The notes beneath the pieces were generated by a model. That model had not been told where the DNA came from, did not search any database, and saw only the letters and a list, made by a program, of their open reading frames with translations. DNA of 64,000 nucleotides from an uncultured Bacteroides sp. (GTDB lineage Bacteria; Bacteroidota; Bacteroidia; Bacteroidales; Bacteroidaceae), in the NCBI GenBank assembly GCA_948847595.1, contig CAQOGY010000002.1, positions 310,001 to 374,000 on the forward strand, written 5' to 3'. Positions 36,278 to 44,320 of the stretch are shown piece by piece. Position numbers and translations under genes: made by a program. The stretch's first letter is position 1. The number at the start of each line of letters is the position of its first letter.

Positions 36278-36370
36278 GTACTGCATTATTCGTTTATATA
36301 GTACTCACACTAGGAAATCTCTTATAAAACCGTTTTTCTTGTTATACCCATATTCTACCCGACAATAAAA

Positions 36371-36408
36371 CTCCCCTTATTTCAGCCTTTCGAATGAAAT
36401 AAGGAGAG
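36371..36408. terminator. Hairpin between convergent genes
   Basis: CTCCCCTTATTTCA (36371-36384) pairs with TGAAATAAGGAGAG (36395-36408), 14 bp with one mismatch and a 10-nt loop. Likely the terminator of the plus-strand gene ending at 36277. Confidence 0.6.
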
Positions 36409-36420
36409 CCTTATATAACT

Positions 36421-36530
36421 GGGTTATCAGCTATTAATACTTGACTTCTCAGGTATTAATAACTGACGCGACAAGTATTAATACCTGAGAAGTCAGATAT
36501 TAAGACCTGTCGTGACATATTAGAATGCTT
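36421..36530. repeat. Five 22-bp units with palindromic TATTAATA cores
   Basis: Units start at 36421, 36443, 36465, 36487 and 36509. The blocks GACTTCTC (unit 2) and GAGAAGTC (unit 4) are reverse complements, and GACGCGAC lies at the centre, so 36443-36494 is a near-perfect 52-bp palindrome with a CGCG apex. Same family as 12619-12728. It sits at the 3' side of two convergent genes. Confidence 0.8.
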
Positions 36531-36555
36531 GTACCAGAGTTTATTAACTACCGTC

Positions 36556-37800
36556 TTAGTAAGTCACCGTCAACGGTGTACGCACCTTCTGCGCATACTC
36601 AGCCATATACGCATTCCACGCATCAACCGTCTTGATAGCAGCCTTATCCCAGGCAGAACCCCAGTAATAAGTATATTCCGAGCCCGGTTCATACTCGCTG
36701 ATTGCCAATACATGACCGTCAGCTCCACCGCGCAGCTCCTTCTTCTCCTTTTCCGGGAAAAGAACCGTCTTTGCCTCTTTTACCAGTGAAGGAAATGCAG
36801 CGCCGATAAATATCTTACCGTTACCCCCGCTTCTGTCGGTTGTAGGGTCTACATAGGTGATATAGCCATTTGCAGCGTCTGCTGTAACCACACCGTCCGG
36901 TTCACGAAGAACGATTCCGGTAGTCACAGCCATCGCTTCTTTCAGATTAGTATACGAAACAACGGTTTTATTCAGGTAAGAACCAGCATCCAATGTGATG
37001 ACACGCGTTTCCACCACGTTAGAATCGCCACGAACAGTCAACGGATTAAATTCCAGCTTCACTGTGAAACGCAGCGGGCCATTATCAAGGATTTCCTGTG
37101 TCCGATAGCAATAAGGATAGATAATCGTATCACCCGCCATCAGAGCGGCTGTACCGCAGCCCAGCGTAGGACCTACGGCATAACAATCCATCCCGTAGCC
37201 GTGGTCAATGTGATAAGAGATGGCATTTTGCAGTTCGGCAGCCGCTTTAGGGTCTGTCTTTTTCAGTTCGGCAATTCTGGCACGCTTTTCCTTATCCAGT
37301 TCTTCAGCGTAAAGGCTTTCAAGAATCGGTTCCGTAGTGTTATACTTCGTAAAGAGGTCGTAGCCGAAACCACGTTCACCACGCTTCTGCAAGGCAGGGC
37401 CATAGGCACGGTATCCGCCCAGGTCATTCTCCCATGCCACGTCGTCCAGACGTTCGGGATAATAGCGGCCGCAGGCAATTACATTATACGGGTCGGGAGT
37501 ACCGGATTGGATAGTATAAGTGGCTGTGCCATTTGCTTTCACCGTAGCCGGGAAAACCACTTTCTCGTCATACGTCACTTGATAAGGTACTTGCTGACCA
37601 TCTTCACCAAGCACTACGATCTGGGCCGTATCAGCCAGCTGTAGCTTGGCTGTAACGTCACTCATCGGAACCTCAACCATTTCACCTGTGCGCTCCAGCG
37701 CCAGAGGATTGGTTACTGTAACCGTCATTGACTGCTTGCTGTCAGCACAAGAGGCAAAACCCATCAGGGCAATAGCAGCCAGAATAAATATCTTCTTCAT
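36556..37800 (-). CDS. DUF4861-family lipoprotein
   Basis: 414 residues from the ATG at 37800: MKKIFILAAIALMGFASCADSKQ, lipobox FASC. The body has the DUF4861 pattern (VTNPLALERTGEMVEVP, the central AYGPALQKRGERGFGYDLFTK split region, and SEYEPGSEYTYYWGSAWDKA near the end). Members are often encoded with pectin and uronate catabolism genes, matching the kduI-kduD neighbours. The enzymatic role, if any, is unknown. A strong terminator separates it from kduD, so it may be expressed by read-through or separately. Confidence 0.85.
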   Translation of the reverse strand: MKKIFILAAIALMGFASCADSKQSMTVTVTNPLALERTGEMVEVPMSDVTAKLQLADTAQIVVLGEDGQQVPYQVTYDEKVVFPATVKANGTATYTIQSGTPDPYNVIACGRYYPERLDDVAWENDLGGYRAYGPALQKRGERGFGYDLFTKYNTTEPILESLYAEELDKEKRARIAELKKTDPKAAAELQNAISYHIDHGYGMDCYAVGPTLGCGTAALMAGDTIIYPYCYRTQEILDNGPLRFTVKLEFNPLTVRGDSNVVETRVITLDAGSYLNKTVVSYTNLKEAMAVTTGIVLREPDGVVTADAANGYITYVDPTTDRSGGNGKIFIGAAFPSLVKEAKTVLFPEKEKKELRGGADGHVLAISEYEPGSEYTYYWGSAWDKAAIKTVDAWNAYMAEYAQKVRTPLTVTY

Positions 37801-37885
37801 ATTATACACAACAAATAAGGGGATAGAATCAGGTAAAAAACGAAAGGGGGATCAATGTAAACCGTAAACTATTCAACAGAAAAAC

Positions 37886-37935
37886 GATAAGGTGACAGGC
37901 GGTAAAGAATCTCCTTACCACCCTATCACCTTATT
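37886..37935 (-). terminator. Terminator after kduD
   Basis: On the minus strand, AATAAGGTGA (37935-37926) pairs with TCACCTTATC (37895-37886), with further pairing inside the stem, followed by GTTTTTC (37885-37880). Confidence 0.75.
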
Positions 37936-37952
37936 ATAATCTCTTGTTATCG

Positions 37953-38756
37953 TTATTTCGGCTGTTTTCCAATATAAGCCAGGATACCACCGTCTACGTA
38001 AAGAACATGGCCGTTAACAGCGTTAGAAGCCTCAGAAGCCAGGAATACGGCAGGACCAGTCAGTTCTTCCGGATCCAACCAACGACCGGCAGGAGTCTTG
38101 GCGCAGATGAATGAATCGAACGGGTGACGGCTTCCGTCTGCTTGTTTCTCACGAAGAGGAGCAGTTTGCGGAGTAGCGATATAACCCGGGCCGATGCCGT
38201 TACACTGAATGTTGTATTCACCATATTCAGAGCAGATATTGCGGGTCAGCATCTTCAGACCACCTTTGGCAGCAGCGTAAGCCGATACAGTTTCACGACC
38301 CAACTCAGACATCATAGAGCAGATGTTTATGATTTTACCGGCACGCTTCTTCATCATGGCAGGCAACACAGCCTTAGAAACGATGAACGGAGCGTTCAAG
38401 TCGATATCAATCACACGACGGAAGTCAGCAGCTTCCATTTCGTGCATAGGAACACGGCGGATAATACCGGCGTTATTAACAAGGATATCAATCGTACCTA
38501 CTTCTTTCTCGATAGTAGCAACCATTGCCTGAACAGCCGGTTCGTCTGTTACGTCGCATACATAACCGTGAGCTTTAATTCCCTTTTCAGCATAGGCAGC
38601 CATGCCTTTGTCTACCAACTCCTGGTTGATGTCGTTAAAACATACAGTAGCGCCTTGTTCTGCGTAAGCAGAAGCAATTGCAAAACCGATACCGTAAGAA
38701 GCACCTGTAACGAGAGCTACTTTACCTTTCAAAGAAAAATTCAAATACTGATTCAT
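37953..38756 (-). CDS. kduD: 2-deoxy-D-gluconate 3-dehydrogenase / 2-dehydro-3-deoxy-D-gluconate 5-dehydrogenase
   Basis: NAD-dependent short-chain dehydrogenase that converts 2,5-diketo-3-deoxygluconate to 2-keto-3-deoxygluconate in degradation of unsaturated uronates from pectin or glycosaminoglycans. Visible: GASYGIGFAIA cofactor motif, VNNAGIIRR, catalytic Ser and YAAAKGG (YxxxK), and the C-terminal NGHVLYVDGGILAYIGKQP typical of KduD. 267 residues. It follows kduI with a 39-bp gap, so the two form an operon. Confidence 0.93.
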   Translation of the reverse strand: MNQYLNFSLKGKVALVTGASYGIGFAIASAYAEQGATVCFNDINQELVDKGMAAYAEKGIKAHGYVCDVTDEPAVQAMVATIEKEVGTIDILVNNAGIIRRVPMHEMEAADFRRVIDIDLNAPFIVSKAVLPAMMKKRAGKIINICSMMSELGRETVSAYAAAKGGLKMLTRNICSEYGEYNIQCNGIGPGYIATPQTAPLREKQADGSRHPFDSFICAKTPAGRWLDPEELTGPAVFLASEASNAVNGHVLYVDGGILAYIGKQPK

Positions 38757-38795
38757 AATTTTTTGTTATTAAATGATGAAAACTATTGTAGTTGT

Positions 38796-39638
38796 TTATT
38801 TTAAATCTGTAATTAATGAGAAGTCCTGATCGCCATAATCGAGGTTTTCGCCGCCCATACCCCAAATAAAGGTATAGTTGTGGGTAGCCGCAGCCGAGTG
38901 AATCGACCATTCGGGAGACAGAACCGCCTGATCGCCCTTCATCCATACGTGACGAGTTTCGTCCACCTCACCCATAAAGTGACAGATAGCGTGCTCTTCG
39001 GGGATTTCGAAGTAGAAGTAAGCCTCCATACGACGGCTGTGCACGTGAGCAGGCATCGTGTTCCATACGCTTCCCGGAGCAAGTTCCGTCATACCCATCT
39101 GAAGCTGACAGGTAGGCAATACCTGATTGACCAGCATCTTATTGATGTTACGGTGGTTGGAACCTTCCAACGAGCCCATTTCAGCCACTACGGCATCCGC
39201 TTTCGTCACTTTACGGTCGGGATAGTTGCGGTGTGCGGTCAGTGAGTTGAAATAGAATTTGGCAGGATTGGAAGCGTCTTTGCTTTCGAACGTCACCACA
39301 CGGTCGCCCGAACCAAGGTAGAGGGCTTCTTTATAGTCAAGTTCGAAAACCGCATCTCCGGCCTTCACTACGCCCGGTCCGCCTACATTGTAAATACCCA
39401 TTTCACGACGGGTCAGGAAGAACGGAGCCTTCAGCGGGTCGATCGCTTCGAGTGTCAGCACCTCTCCTACCGGAAGCGCGCCGCCTACAACCATACGGTC
39501 GTACATGGAGTACACCATATTCACTTCGTTGGGAACAAATATCTTTTCGATTAAGAAATCGCGACGGATTCTTGCAGTATCATAACTTTTTGCATCCTCG
39601 GGATGCGCAGCATAGCGAATTTCATAGTTCGTTTTCAT
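38796..39638 (-). CDS. kduI: 5-dehydro-4-deoxy-D-glucuronate isomerase
   Basis: Isomerises 4-deoxy-L-threo-5-hexosulose uronate to 2,5-diketo-3-deoxygluconate. 280 residues; cupin metal ligands visible in PAHVHSRRMEAYFYFEIPEEH and HFMGEVDETRHVWMKGDQ; start MKTNYEIRYAAHPEDAKSYDT is typical. First gene of the kduID operon, with a -7 box at 39706-39713 and a 20-bp palindrome at the transcription start that may be an operator. Confidence 0.95.
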   Translation of the reverse strand: MKTNYEIRYAAHPEDAKSYDTARIRRDFLIEKIFVPNEVNMVYSMYDRMVVGGALPVGEVLTLEAIDPLKAPFFLTRREMGIYNVGGPGVVKAGDAVFELDYKEALYLGSGDRVVTFESKDASNPAKFYFNSLTAHRNYPDRKVTKADAVVAEMGSLEGSNHRNINKMLVNQVLPTCQLQMGMTELAPGSVWNTMPAHVHSRRMEAYFYFEIPEEHAICHFMGEVDETRHVWMKGDQAVLSPEWSIHSAAATHNYTFIWGMGGENLDYGDQDFSLITDLK

Positions 39639-39685
39639 ACCTTATTTATTTATAGTTATTGAATAAGCTCTCTTTCTCAAATGCA

Positions 39686-39705
39686 CATCGTTTACGTACA
39701 CGATG
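39686..39705. promoter_or_regulatory. 20-bp palindromic operator candidate at the kduI start site
   Basis: CATCGTTTACGTACACGATG: nine of ten base pairs are symmetric, centred on CG, the style of LacI-family operators. It lies directly downstream of the -7 box, over the predicted transcription start, where a repressor would block initiation. Confidence 0.65.
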
Positions 39706-39713
39706 CAAAAATA
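39706..39713 (-). promoter_or_regulatory. -7 promoter box of kduI
   Basis: On the minus strand this reads TATTTTTG, matching TAnnTTTG, about 70 bp before the ATG. No clear -33 is seen, in keeping with regulated expression. Confidence 0.5.
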
Positions 39714-39860
39714 GTAAAAGAAAACGGGTTAACCTTGCAATTTTGTTCCAATTATCCACCAAAAATGTCCAGAATTGATGCAATGTATATCTTTTTAACG
39801 AACTATAATACGTTTTGAAGGAGTTTGACGACTATTTTCAATGATACAAAACGATATAAA

Positions 39861-39903
39861 AAAAGGAAGCTCCAATAATCAATGATTATCAGAGCTTCCT
39901 TTT
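39861..39903 (-). terminator. Terminator of tRNA-Gln
   Basis: GAGCTTCCTTTT on the plus strand (39892-39903) pairs with AAAAGGAAGCTC (39861-39872), 12 bp, with a partly paired AT-rich loop. On the minus strand it is followed by a T-run. Its first bases touch the encoded CCA of the tRNA. Confidence 0.75.
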
Positions 39904-39976
39904 GGTTGTCCTACCAAGATTCGAACTTAGACAAACAGAACCAAAAACTGTTGTGCTACCATTACACCATAGGACA
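39903..39976 (-). tRNA. tRNA-Gln (anticodon UUG)
   Basis: Acceptor arms TGTCCTA and TAGGACA pair over 7 bp; the D region is GGTGTAATGGTAGC, the anticodon loop TTTTGGT gives UUG, and the T arm is GTTCGAATC. The discriminator A is followed by an encoded CCA (39905-39903). The 31-39 pair of the anticodon stem is a U-U mismatch. Its U34 is a substrate type for the MnmD-like enzyme in this window. Confidence 0.95.
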
Positions 39977-40006
39977 AACATATGCGCTTTCTGTTAAAAA
40001 GCGGTG

Positions 40007-40038
40007 CAAAGATAGAGGTTTGCAAGCAAACCTCCAAA
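40007..40038 (-). promoter_or_regulatory. Promoter of tRNA-Gln
   Basis: On the minus strand TTTG (40038-40035), 20 bp, TATCTTTG (40014-40007): an ideal Bacteroides promoter, about 30 bp before the tRNA 5' end. A 9-bp hairpin, GAGGTTTGC/GCAAACCTC (40015-40034), fills the spacer and may also terminate tyrS transcripts. Confidence 0.7.
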
Positions 40039-40084
40039 TATTTCGATTACTTTTTTACTTTGCCACCTTGCAAATCGCTGAATT

Positions 40085-41377
40085 TTACTTCGCGATCAGC
40101 AGAAAATAGTTCTTTTTACCACGCTGAACAAGCAGATATTTCCCGTCAAGCAGATCGGCAGTCGTAATAACCTGGTCAAAAGCTTCCAGTTTTTCTTTAT
40201 TCAATGATACGCCACCGCCTTGAACCAACTTACGCATTTCGCCTTTCGAAGCAAATACAGCCGCATTATCGACAAACAGATCAACAGCCTTCACTCCTTC
40301 CGCCAAGGCGTCACGAGAGATTTCAAACTGGGGAACGCCTTCGAATACAGCCAGCAACGTATCTTCGTCCAACTTACGCAATGACTCGGAAGTAGCGTTA
40401 CCGAACAGGATATTAGACGCATCTACCGCTGCATTGTAATCTTCTTCGGAGTGAACCATGATAGTCACTTCCTTGGCCAGACGTTTCTGCAAAGCACGCA
40501 AGTGCGGAGCCTGCTGGTGCTCGGCCACTAATGCTTCGATTTCTTCCTTCTCGATCGAAGTGAAAATCTTGATATAGCGTTCTGCATCAGAGTCGCTTAC
40601 GTTCAGCCAGAACTGGTAGAACTTATAGGGAGAAGTATAACGAGGGTCCAACCAGATATTTCCAGATTCAGTTTTACCAAACTTACCACCGTCAGCTTTT
40701 GTGATCAGCGGGCAAGTCAGCGCGAACACCTCTCCCCCATTGGTACGGCGGATCAGTTCTGCTCCGGTAGTGATATTGCCCCACTGGTCGGAACCGCCCA
40801 TCTGAAGTTTACATCCTTTAGTTTCATACAGATGAAGGAAATCGTAGCCTTGAAGCAGCTGATAAGTAAATTCGGTGAATGACAGCCCGTCACGTGCTTC
40901 TCCGTTGAGGCGACGCTTTACAGAATCCTTTGCCATCATATAGTTTACAGTGATATGCTTACCTACTTCGCGAACAAAGTCAAGGAAAGAAAACTCTTTC
41001 ATCCAGTCATAATTGTTCACTAATTCAGCACGGTTAGGCACATCCGACTCGAAGTCGAGGAACTTGGCAAGCTGTTTTTTGATACACGCCTGATTGTGAC
41101 GCAATGTTTCCTCGTTCAGCAGGTTACGTTCTGCCGATTTTCCGGAAGGGTCTCCAATCATACCTGTAGCGCCACCGATGAGTGCCAGCGGCTTATGGCC
41201 GCAGCGTTGTAAATGACGAAGGATCATCACTCCACAAAGGTGACCAATGTGTAGCGAATCGGCAGTCGGGTCGATACCCAAATAGGCAGTCACCTGCTCT
41301 TTGTTTAACAACTCTTCCGTTCCCGGCATGATGTCCTGCAGCATGCCACGCCATCTCAATTCTTCTACAAAATTCAT
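40085..41377 (-). CDS. tyrS: Tyrosyl-tRNA synthetase
   Basis: Charges tRNA-Tyr. 430 residues: class I HIGH motif as LHIGHLCG, tyrosine site (YQLLQGYDFLHLY, GGSDQWGNIT), the KMSKS equivalent KFGKTESG, and a C-terminal S4 RNA-binding domain (RKLVQGGGVSLN, KYLLVQRGKKNYFLL). Own promoter: minus-strand TACTTTTG at 41435-41428. Confidence 0.97.
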   Translation of the reverse strand: MNFVEELRWRGMLQDIMPGTEELLNKEQVTAYLGIDPTADSLHIGHLCGVMILRHLQRCGHKPLALIGGATGMIGDPSGKSAERNLLNEETLRHNQACIKKQLAKFLDFESDVPNRAELVNNYDWMKEFSFLDFVREVGKHITVNYMMAKDSVKRRLNGEARDGLSFTEFTYQLLQGYDFLHLYETKGCKLQMGGSDQWGNITTGAELIRRTNGGEVFALTCPLITKADGGKFGKTESGNIWLDPRYTSPYKFYQFWLNVSDSDAERYIKIFTSIEKEEIEALVAEHQQAPHLRALQKRLAKEVTIMVHSEEDYNAAVDASNILFGNATSESLRKLDEDTLLAVFEGVPQFEISRDALAEGVKAVDLFVDNAAVFASKGEMRKLVQGGGVSLNKEKLEAFDQVITTADLLDGKYLLVQRGKKNYFLLIAK

Positions 41378-41427
41378 CGTATTACTCTTTTTATTAGGTT
41401 TTTATTGTCTTTCAATTCCATGTGCGA

Positions 41428-41435
41428 CAAAAGTA
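41428..41435 (-). promoter_or_regulatory. -7 promoter box of tyrS
   Basis: TACTTTTG on the minus strand, matching TAnnTTTG, about 50 bp before the tyrS ATG; a partial TTG -33 lies about 20 bp further upstream. Confidence 0.55.
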
Positions 41436-41461
41436 CGACTCTTTCTCGGAAGATACAACTC

Positions 41462-42151
41462 TTAACGCCTAAAAAAGACTTTTTGAATATTTTCCCGAAT
41501 CGCCTGCCGCAGCTCTTCCACATCCGTGCTTCGTGCTTTCGCCACCTGCTTCAGCACTTCTTCAATGTCGACCGGACTGTCATCCGTCTCCAGAAACAGG
41601 CGACCGACAGGCACTCCCTTCACCGTTTCCTCCGGATAGTGCACACCGAAAGAAAGATAAATGCCGTTCTTTATCAGTTGCCCTGCCTGCTGCGGTTTCC
41701 CGCGAAAGCCGTGCCAAATCCAGGACTGAGCCGGATTCAGTTTCTTCCTCACCGCCAGCAACTCATCCATCGCCTTCACACAATGAATAATCAGTGGCAA
41801 CCGATATTTCTCCGACAATTCCACCTGCTTCTCAAACATCCTTACCTGAAGCTCCATCGGAGCAGCTGTCAGTTTATCGAGACCCGCCTCTCCTACCGCC
41901 ACAAACTGCTCTTTCACAAGCAACTGCTGCAGAAGTTCAAATTGCTCTTCCGCATTGCGTTCCGTCAGTTTCCAGGGATGAATGCCGGCCGAATAGAAAT
42001 ATCCCTCTTTACCTGCCGTCCTGACATCCGAAGCCGACAGGCACAGCGAATCATCCACCGGTAATGGATAATTGATAATCGCTTTACCGTGGGAAACATC
42101 CTCCGACTTGTGAGTATGAATATCCAGAATATGACTCGCATTATTCTCCAT
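41462..42151 (-). CDS. TatD-family metal-dependent hydrolase
   Basis: 229-residue TIM-barrel hydrolase of the TatD/YcfH type, metal-dependent 3'-5' DNase or phosphoesterase. Metal ligands visible: DIHTHKSE at the N-terminus, VAVGEAGLDK (Glu), PLIIHCVKAMDELL (His), IWHGFRG (His) and LETDDSP (Asp). Slightly short relative to typical members (about 255 aa). It is 28 bp after yidD and reads as part of the run yidD, rnpA, hemD, DUF4271. Confidence 0.9.
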   Translation of the reverse strand: MENNASHILDIHTHKSEDVSHGKAIINYPLPVDDSLCLSASDVRTAGKEGYFYSAGIHPWKLTERNAEEQFELLQQLLVKEQFVAVGEAGLDKLTAAPMELQVRMFEKQVELSEKYRLPLIIHCVKAMDELLAVRKKLNPAQSWIWHGFRGKPQQAGQLIKNGIYLSFGVHYPEETVKGVPVGRLFLETDDSPVDIEEVLKQVAKARSTDVEELRQAIRENIQKVFFRR

Positions 42152-42179
42152 ATCTCTCGTTCTTTAGGGTAAATCGCTT

Positions 42180-42455
42180 CTAAGGCACAGGATCATAACC
42201 GGAACCACCCCACGGATGACACCTGAGAATGCGCCGGACAGCCAGATAGAGTCCTTTGACGGGACCGTGTTTCTTGATTGCTTCGACCGCATAGGCCGAA
42301 CAGGTGGGCGTAAACCGACAAGACGGAGGGGTAAGGGGCGAAATACACACCCGATAAAAATAGATAGGAATCAGCAGTAAGAATGAAAACACCTTCCTCA
42401 CAAGACTTTTCAGGGACATCCAGCAGACGGACACCCGGTGAGCACGGGGTTTCAT
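42180..42455 (-). CDS. yidD: Membrane protein insertion efficiency factor YidD
   Basis: Small inner-membrane-associated protein helping YidC-dependent insertion. 91 residues with the complete signature: PIYFYRVCISPLTPPSCRF, TPTCSAYAVEAIKKHG, AVRRILRCHPWGGSGYDPVP. The N-terminus is extended by about 12 residues relative to the usual start; an internal Met at residue 13 (MSLKSLVRKVF) is an alternative start. ATG overlaps the rnpA stop (ATGA), the conserved rnpA-yidD coupling. Confidence 0.93.
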   Translation of the reverse strand: MKPRAHRVSVCWMSLKSLVRKVFSFLLLIPIYFYRVCISPLTPPSCRFTPTCSAYAVEAIKKHGPVKGLYLAVRRILRCHPWGGSGYDPVP

Positions 42456-42841
42456 AAGGATAACTTTTCAGAAATGCGCGAAAGCGCTGTCTTCATTTTC
42501 TCTTCCAGTTCGGCAGTGGCTACAAGTTCGTCCGACAGATAGATAAAAGCGATTGCCAGACGCTGCCCTTTGTTTTGCAGACCGTCCAGCAGTGGCTGTT
42601 TGTTCTTCCGGTAGACTTCGCGTATCTGCCGCTTCACCCGATTGCGCTTTACAGCACGTTTGAAACGCCGCTTCGATACGCTGATAAGTATCGTTGCCGG
42701 CACTTCACCTTGTTCTATGGGCATATATACAACGCGTATCGGAAAGATGGAAAACGACTTGGAATGGCCGCCTTCGAACATCTTTCCGATCAATATTTTA
42801 CTATTCAGCCTTTCGGCTTTACGCAAAGTATATACGCTCAC
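42452..42841 (-). CDS. rnpA: Ribonuclease P protein component
   Basis: Protein subunit of RNase P, which matures tRNA 5' ends. 129 residues with the RNR motif region KRAVKRNRVKRQIREVYR and the preceding ISVSKRRFKRA. It lies 5 bp downstream of hemD and overlaps yidD by 4 nt. Confidence 0.94.
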   Translation of the reverse strand: MSVYTLRKAERLNSKILIGKMFEGGHSKSFSIFPIRVVYMPIEQGEVPATILISVSKRRFKRAVKRNRVKRQIREVYRKNKQPLLDGLQNKGQRLAIAFIYLSDELVATAELEEKMKTALSRISEKLSL

Positions 42842-42846
42842 GCTGT

Positions 42847-43593
42847 TTATTTATTGTTTTCCTTGATGAACATATCAAGCGCAGCCGTCATTGACGGAGC
42901 CTGCACAGTCGGTGCTTCAAGGTCCAGACGGAGTCCGGCGTCGCGTACAGCTTGCGCGGTAGTCGACCCGAAGGTACCGATTCTGATCTCTTTCTGGTCA
43001 AAGTCCGGGAAGTTCTTCTTCAAAGAAGTCACTCCGGCAGGGCTGAAGAACACGAGCATGTCATAATCAAATTCCTCATCCGATGTAAAGTCATTGCTCA
43101 CAGTGCGATACATTACAGCTTCTGTATGCTGTATGTTATTCTTGTCGAGCAGGTTTTTCACATCATCATTGTGCACGTCCGACATAGGGACGAGATATTT
43201 CTCCGTTTTATGCTTTACGATAGATGGCACCAAATCTTCAATCTTTCCGGTAGCACCGAAGAAGATTTTACGTTTGCGATATTGCACATACTTCTGAATG
43301 TACAATGCAACCGCTTCTGTGACACAGAAATACTTCATTGTTTCCGGAATAGTCACACGCAGCTCCGTACACAGATTAAAGAAGTGATCGATTGCGTGGC
43401 GTGAAGTGAATATAACGGCAGTGTGATCAAGAATTGAAACCTTCTGTTGCCGGAATTCTTTCGCCGAAAGACTCTCGACCTTTATAAACGGCCGGAAATC
43501 TATTTTTACGCCATATTTCTCTGCTATGTCGTAATAGGGAGATTTCTCTGACGCAGGCTTAGGCTGCGAAACTAGTACTTTTTTAATTTTCAA
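42847..43593 (-). CDS. hemD: Uroporphyrinogen-III synthase (HemD family)
   Basis: Predicted to close hydroxymethylbilane to uroporphyrinogen III. 248 residues in two alternating Rossmann-like lobes; the conserved pieces are VIFTSRHAIDHFF, YFCVTEAVALYIQKY, LVPMSDVHNDDV and MLVFFSPAGVTSLKK, FGSTTAQAVRDAGL. Sequence conservation in this family is low, so the assignment also leans on context: hemD-DUF4271 is a conserved pair in Bacteroidetes. Confidence 0.88.
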   Translation of the reverse strand: MKIKKVLVSQPKPASEKSPYYDIAEKYGVKIDFRPFIKVESLSAKEFRQQKVSILDHTAVIFTSRHAIDHFFNLCTELRVTIPETMKYFCVTEAVALYIQKYVQYRKRKIFFGATGKIEDLVPSIVKHKTEKYLVPMSDVHNDDVKNLLDKNNIQHTEAVMYRTVSNDFTSDEEFDYDMLVFFSPAGVTSLKKNFPDFDQKEIRIGTFGSTTAQAVRDAGLRLDLEAPTVQAPSMTAALDMFIKENNK

Positions 43594-43597
43594 CGTC

Positions 43598-44320
43598 CTA
43601 AATTTTTATTAGCAATACATTGTTTACCTGGATCATTCCCTGATAGAGTAGCAGACAGGGTATGATTTCAAGAGCGCAAAAGTACAAAATTAATAGGAAA
43701 GCCGCACTTAATTGATGAAAAAAAAGCTTTACCCACTTATAAAACATCAATATTTTAGTAAAAATTAGAATAATTAGTCCGATTATCACTAAATTGGTCA
43801 GATTCAGATCGAAATAAACAAGGAATAGAACAAAAGGAAAAAGGGCGAAGCCGACGTAATATATGAGCGTAGAATAAGATTCCAACCATATATTTGTCTT
43901 GTTTTTGTCAAAAAACACCCACCCGAGGAACATATAAAGTAACCATTTCAGTAAAAAATAGGCAAGGCAGAAGCCGACATAAATCCCCAATAGCAGGAGA
44001 GGGGAGACCTTGGTCATCAGCATCGGACATGTATCATGAAAATAATTGAAGAACACGATACCTGTCAATACACAGGTCTGCACTACCAGTACGAGGAGAT
44101 AGCGCACATCGGCTGCCGTAGAACTATCAAAAATGCTTGTCCGCTCGCGATGCAGTACAAAGTCTTTCACCTGTTGGGTGAGAAACTTCTTTCCACGAGC
44201 CAGAGCGATGGAGGAAAGAAAGAAGCAGGCAAGCAATGTCAAGGCAATCACATCATCCGTACGGGGAGAGTAGGAGATAGGGATTCCCTCGAATCCGGAG
44301 TTCAGTATATCGGCTATCAT
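43598..44320 (-). CDS. DUF4271 membrane protein
   Basis: 240 residues with about six to seven hydrophobic helices (VIALTLLACFFLSSIALA, YLLVLVVQTCVLTGIVFF, LLLLGIYVGFCLAYFLLKWLLY, LVIIGLIILIFTKILMFY). Bacteroidetes-specific family next to hemD; no known activity. Start ATG overlaps the stop of the LOG-family gene (ATGA) and the hemD start follows after 4 bp, so the four to five genes form one operon. Confidence 0.85.
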   Translation of the reverse strand: MIADILNSGFEGIPISYSPRTDDVIALTLLACFFLSSIALARGKKFLTQQVKDFVLHRERTSIFDSSTAADVRYLLVLVVQTCVLTGIVFFNYFHDTCPMLMTKVSPLLLLGIYVGFCLAYFLLKWLLYMFLGWVFFDKNKTNIWLESYSTLIYYVGFALFPFVLFLVYFDLNLTNLVIIGLIILIFTKILMFYKWVKLFFHQLSAAFLLILYFCALEIIPCLLLYQGMIQVNNVLLIKI

